Positions 5,238 to 6,843 of a DNA stretch of 6,843 nt are shown one piece after another. A model generated the notes under the pieces. It had not been told where the DNA came from. It made no database searches and saw only the letters and a program-made list of their open reading frames with translations. The stretch is from the NCBI GenBank assembly GCA_902803355.1, contig CADCPP010000167.1:1-6843 (forward strand), read 5' to 3'. Source of the stretch: an uncultured Lachnospiraceae bacterium. Lineage in GTDB: Bacteria > Bacillota > Clostridia > Lachnospirales > Lachnospiraceae. A program made the translations under genes and the position numbers. Numbering within the stretch: position 1 is the first letter of the stretch; each line of letters begins with the position of its first letter.

Positions 5238-5273
5238 AAAGCAGGCAGATCCTATCGGTCCGCCGGCTTTTTT
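5238..5273 (+). terminator. Riboswitch expression platform: intrinsic terminator
   Basis: AGCAGGCAGA (5240-5249) pairs with TCCGCCGGCT (5259-5268), 8 of 10 pairs with two internal mismatches, around a 9-nt loop. It runs into TTTTTT (5268-5273), and flanking As (5238-5239) can extend the stem with the Ts. The 5' arm GGCAGAT (5244-5250) is a perfect complement of ATCTGCC (5150-5156), which overlaps the P1 5' strand. Ligand binding should therefore hold P1 together and free the terminator to form, switching xpt off. Confidence 0.75.
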
Positions 5274-5321
5274 GATTCATCTGCTCTTTCCCCTGATCAA
5301 CACTCAAAACAAGGAGGCTCC

Positions 5322-5894
5322 ATGGAAGCTCTCGAGCAAAAGATCCTGACCGAAGGGCAGGTCCTTCCCGGCAATATCCTCAAAGTCGGTTCCTTTCTGA
5401 ACCAGCAGATCGATACGCCTTTTACGCTGGAGCTGGGCAAGGAGATCGCCAACCGCTTCCGCACAGACGGCGTCACCAAGATCCTGACCATCGAATCGTC
5501 CGGGATCGCACTTTCCTTTGCCGCTGCGGTCTATCTTGGCGTGCCCATCGTGTTTGCCAAGAAGAGTGAAGCCGCGAATGTCTCCGGCCGCGTGCTCACC
5601 GCCCCCATCCACTCCTATACCCACGGCAATGATTATACCGCCGTCCTGCCCGCCGATTACCTGGACAGCCGCGACAAAGTCCTGCTGGTCGATGATTTTC
5701 TTGCGACCGGCGAAGCCCTGAACGGCCTGCTGGCGCTTGCCGCGCAGGCGGGAGCCGAGGTCGTCGGCTGCGCCATCGCCATTGAAAAAGGCTTCCAGAA
5801 GGGCGGCGATGCCCTCCGCGAAAAGGGCGTGCGTGTGGAATCGCTTGCCATCATCGAATCCATGGGACCGGATTCGCTCACCTTCCGCCGTTAA
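5322..5894 (+). CDS. xpt: Xanthine phosphoribosyltransferase
   Basis: This 190-aa cytoplasmic enzyme converts xanthine and PRPP to XMP for purine salvage. It aligns along its length, as I recall it, with Bacillus subtilis Xpt: the N-terminal MEALxxKIxxEGxVL, KVGSFLNQQID (21-31), ILTIESSGIA (54-63), VPIVFAKK (74-81), the PRPP-binding loop VLLVDDFLATGEA (120-132, with acidic D124 and D125), AIAIEKGFQKGG (151-162) and the RVESLA tail (171-176). Length is normal (about 190-194). The start is fixed by this N-terminal match and by AAGGAGG (5311-5317), only 4 nt from the ATG. It is controlled by the guanine-class riboswitch in its leader and is probably cotranscribed with the BMP-family lipoprotein gene 50 bp downstream. 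Confidence 0.96.
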   Translation: MEALEQKILTEGQVLPGNILKVGSFLNQQIDTPFTLELGKEIANRFRTDGVTKILTIESSGIALSFAAAVYLGVPIVFAKKSEAANVSGRVLTAPIHSYTHGNDYTAVLPADYLDSRDKVLLVDDFLATGEALNGLLALAAQAGAEVVGCAIAIEKGFQKGGDALREKGVRVESLAIIESMGPDSLTFRR

Positions 5895-5901
5895 ATTACG
5901 G

Positions 5902-5918
5902 ATGTAATTTTATTACAT
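5902..5918 (+). other. AT-rich inverted repeat between xpt and the BMP lipoprotein gene
   Basis: ATGTAAT (5902-5908) and ATTACAT (5912-5918) form a perfect 7-bp dyad with a TTT centre. Low GC content and no T-tract make termination unlikely. It may be an mRNA processing or stability element, or an operator. CATAAT (5916-5921) resembles a -10, but no good -35 accompanies it. Confidence 0.4.
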
Positions 5919-5944
5919 AATCCATCCATTTCAGGAGGAAAAAC

Positions 5945-6843
5945 ATGAAAAAACTTATTTCAGTTCTGCTCTCGCTTGCCATGATCCTCGCTCTGGCCGC
6001 CTGCGGCAGCAACACCGACACCTCTAGCAAGGCGCCGGAAGGAACCACCAAGGCTGCGGATACTACCACCAAGGCCGCGGATCAGACCACTCAGGCTGTC
6101 CCCAGCGCGCTTGACGACTTCAAGATGGGCTTCATCTTCCTGCACGATCCGGCCTCCTCGACCTATGACAACAACTTCTACCAGGCCGCTCTGGCCGTGC
6201 AGAAGGAACTCGGTCTGAAGGATGACCAGTTCATCTTCAAATGGAACGTTCCGGAAGGCCCCGAATGCCAGGATACCGCTGAGGAAATGGCTGACGCCGG
6301 CTGCAAGGTCGTCTTCGCCGACTCCTTCGGCCATGAGACCTACATGATCGAAGCCGCGAAGAACTATCCGAACGTGCAGTTCTGCCACGCCACCGGCACC
6401 CAGTCCCGCACCGTGAACGTTGCCAACTACCACAACGCGTTCGCCTCCATCTATGAAGGCCGCTACCTTGCCGGCATCGCCGCAGGCATGAAGCTTGCCG
6501 AGCTGGTCAAGGAAGGCAAGACCCCGAAGGTCGGCTACGTCGGCGCCTATCCCTACGCAGAAGTCGTATCCGGCTTCACCTCCTTCTTCCTGGGCGTGCG
6601 CTCCATCGTTCCGGAAGCCACCATGGACGTTGTCTATACCAACAGCTGGTTCGATATCGCTCTTGAAAAAGAAGCCGCTCTGAAGCTGATCAATGACGGC
6701 TGCGTCCTGCTGTCCCAGCATGCCGACTCCGAAGGCGCTCCCAAGGCCTGCGAAGAAAAGGGCATCCCGAACGTTGCCTACAACGTGTCCACCATCAACC
6801 TCGGCCCGAACACCGCTCTGATCTCCTCCAAGATCAACTGGGC
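5945..6843 (+). CDS. BMP/PnrA-family substrate-binding lipoprotein of an ABC transporter (3' end outside window)
   Basis: There are 299 codons visible and the frame is open at the edge. A signal peptide with lipobox LAAC (Cys20) and a Thr/Lys/Ala-rich linker (24-55) lead into a BMP-family (Med/PnrA-like) periplasmic-binding fold. Recognisable stretches are KMGFIFLHDPASSTYDNNFYQ (60-80), VFADSFGHETYM (123-134), FASIYEGRYLAGIAAGMK (166-183), KVGYVGAYPYAEVVSGFTSF (195-214) and LLSQHADSEGAP (255-266). Studied members bind purine nucleosides or related compounds for an ABC importer. The start is fixed by AGGAGG (5933-5938), 6 nt before the ATG. Position 50 bp after xpt, with no clear terminator or strong promoter between, suggests the same riboswitch-controlled operon and a purine ligand; ATPase and permease genes are expected beyond the edge. 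Ligand identity is inference. Confidence 0.92.
   Translation, partial: MKKLISVLLSLAMILALAACGSNTDTSSKAPEGTTKAADTTTKAADQTTQAVPSALDDFKMGFIFLHDPASSTYDNNFYQAALAVQKELGLKDDQFIFKWNVPEGPECQDTAEEMADAGCKVVFADSFGHETYMIEAAKNYPNVQFCHATGTQSRTVNVANYHNAFASIYEGRYLAGIAAGMKLAELVKEGKTPKVGYVGAYPYAEVVSGFTSFFLGVRSIVPEATMDVVYTNSWFDIALEKEAALKLINDGCVLLSQHADSEGAPKACEEKGIPNVAYNVSTINLGPNTALISSKINW
6044..6082 (+). repeat. Imperfect 21-bp tandem repeat encoding the lipoprotein linker
   Basis: An 18-bp unit at 6044-6061 recurs at 6065-6082 with one difference (ggctgcggat versus ggccgcggat), a period of 21 bp. It encodes TTKAAD twice, followed by a more diverged QTTQA unit. Such repeats in the spacer between lipid anchor and binding domain can change length between strains. 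Confidence 0.7.

Noticed and set aside
5902..5918. Reading the ATGTAAT/ATTACAT dyad as a terminator after xpt
   Set aside because: The stem is only AT-rich with no following T-tract, so it is unlikely to stop transcription before the BMP gene.
5960..6721. 253-aa minus-strand open frame opposite the BMP lipoprotein
   Set aside because: Gly/Val-rich antisense shadow; the plus-strand gene has a ribosome site, lipobox and family motifs.

Overview
The window looks like chromosomal DNA from a Gram-positive anaerobe of the class Clostridia, probably Lachnospiraceae or a relative. This is inferred from strong AGGAGG-type ribosome binding sites, GC-rich codon use with AT-rich intergenic regions, a guanine-class purine riboswitch ahead of xpt, a clostridial-type thioredoxin reductase homologue, and two lipoproteins with low-complexity Ser/Thr/Ala linkers. 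There are no mobile elements, tRNA/rRNA genes or CRISPR arrays. I see no unmistakably new system. The most interesting material is regulatory and lies in the xpt leader.

Layout. At the left edge is the 5' end of a small minus-strand gene (20 codons visible, DUF4298-like), with its own promoter. A divergent 229-bp gap with two dyads leads to a 462-aa plus-strand lipoprotein of unknown function, which ends at a strong bidirectional terminator. Converging on that terminator is a minus-strand pair: a cytoplasmic 5'-nucleotidase-family metallophosphoesterase (4123-2657), then, 44 bp on, a thioredoxin-reductase-like flavoprotein (2612-1761). The flavoprotein keeps the CxxC redox centre but lacks recognisable NADPH-binding motifs. 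Divergent from this pair is a plus-strand membrane acyltransferase of the PlsC/AGPAT family (4313-5038).

Downstream, a promoter whose -35 sits in the loop of a GC-rich dyad drives a roughly 190-nt leader. The leader carries a purine riboswitch (C at the specificity position, so guanine class) and a terminator. It is followed by xpt (xanthine phosphoribosyltransferase, 5322-5894) and, 50 bp later, a BMP-family substrate-binding lipoprotein that runs off the right edge. The last two genes form a coherent purine salvage unit: uptake of a nucleoside or base plus its conversion to a nucleotide, switched off when guanine-like purines are plentiful. The nearby nucleotidase also acts on nucleotides but is on the other strand, so any functional link is only contextual.
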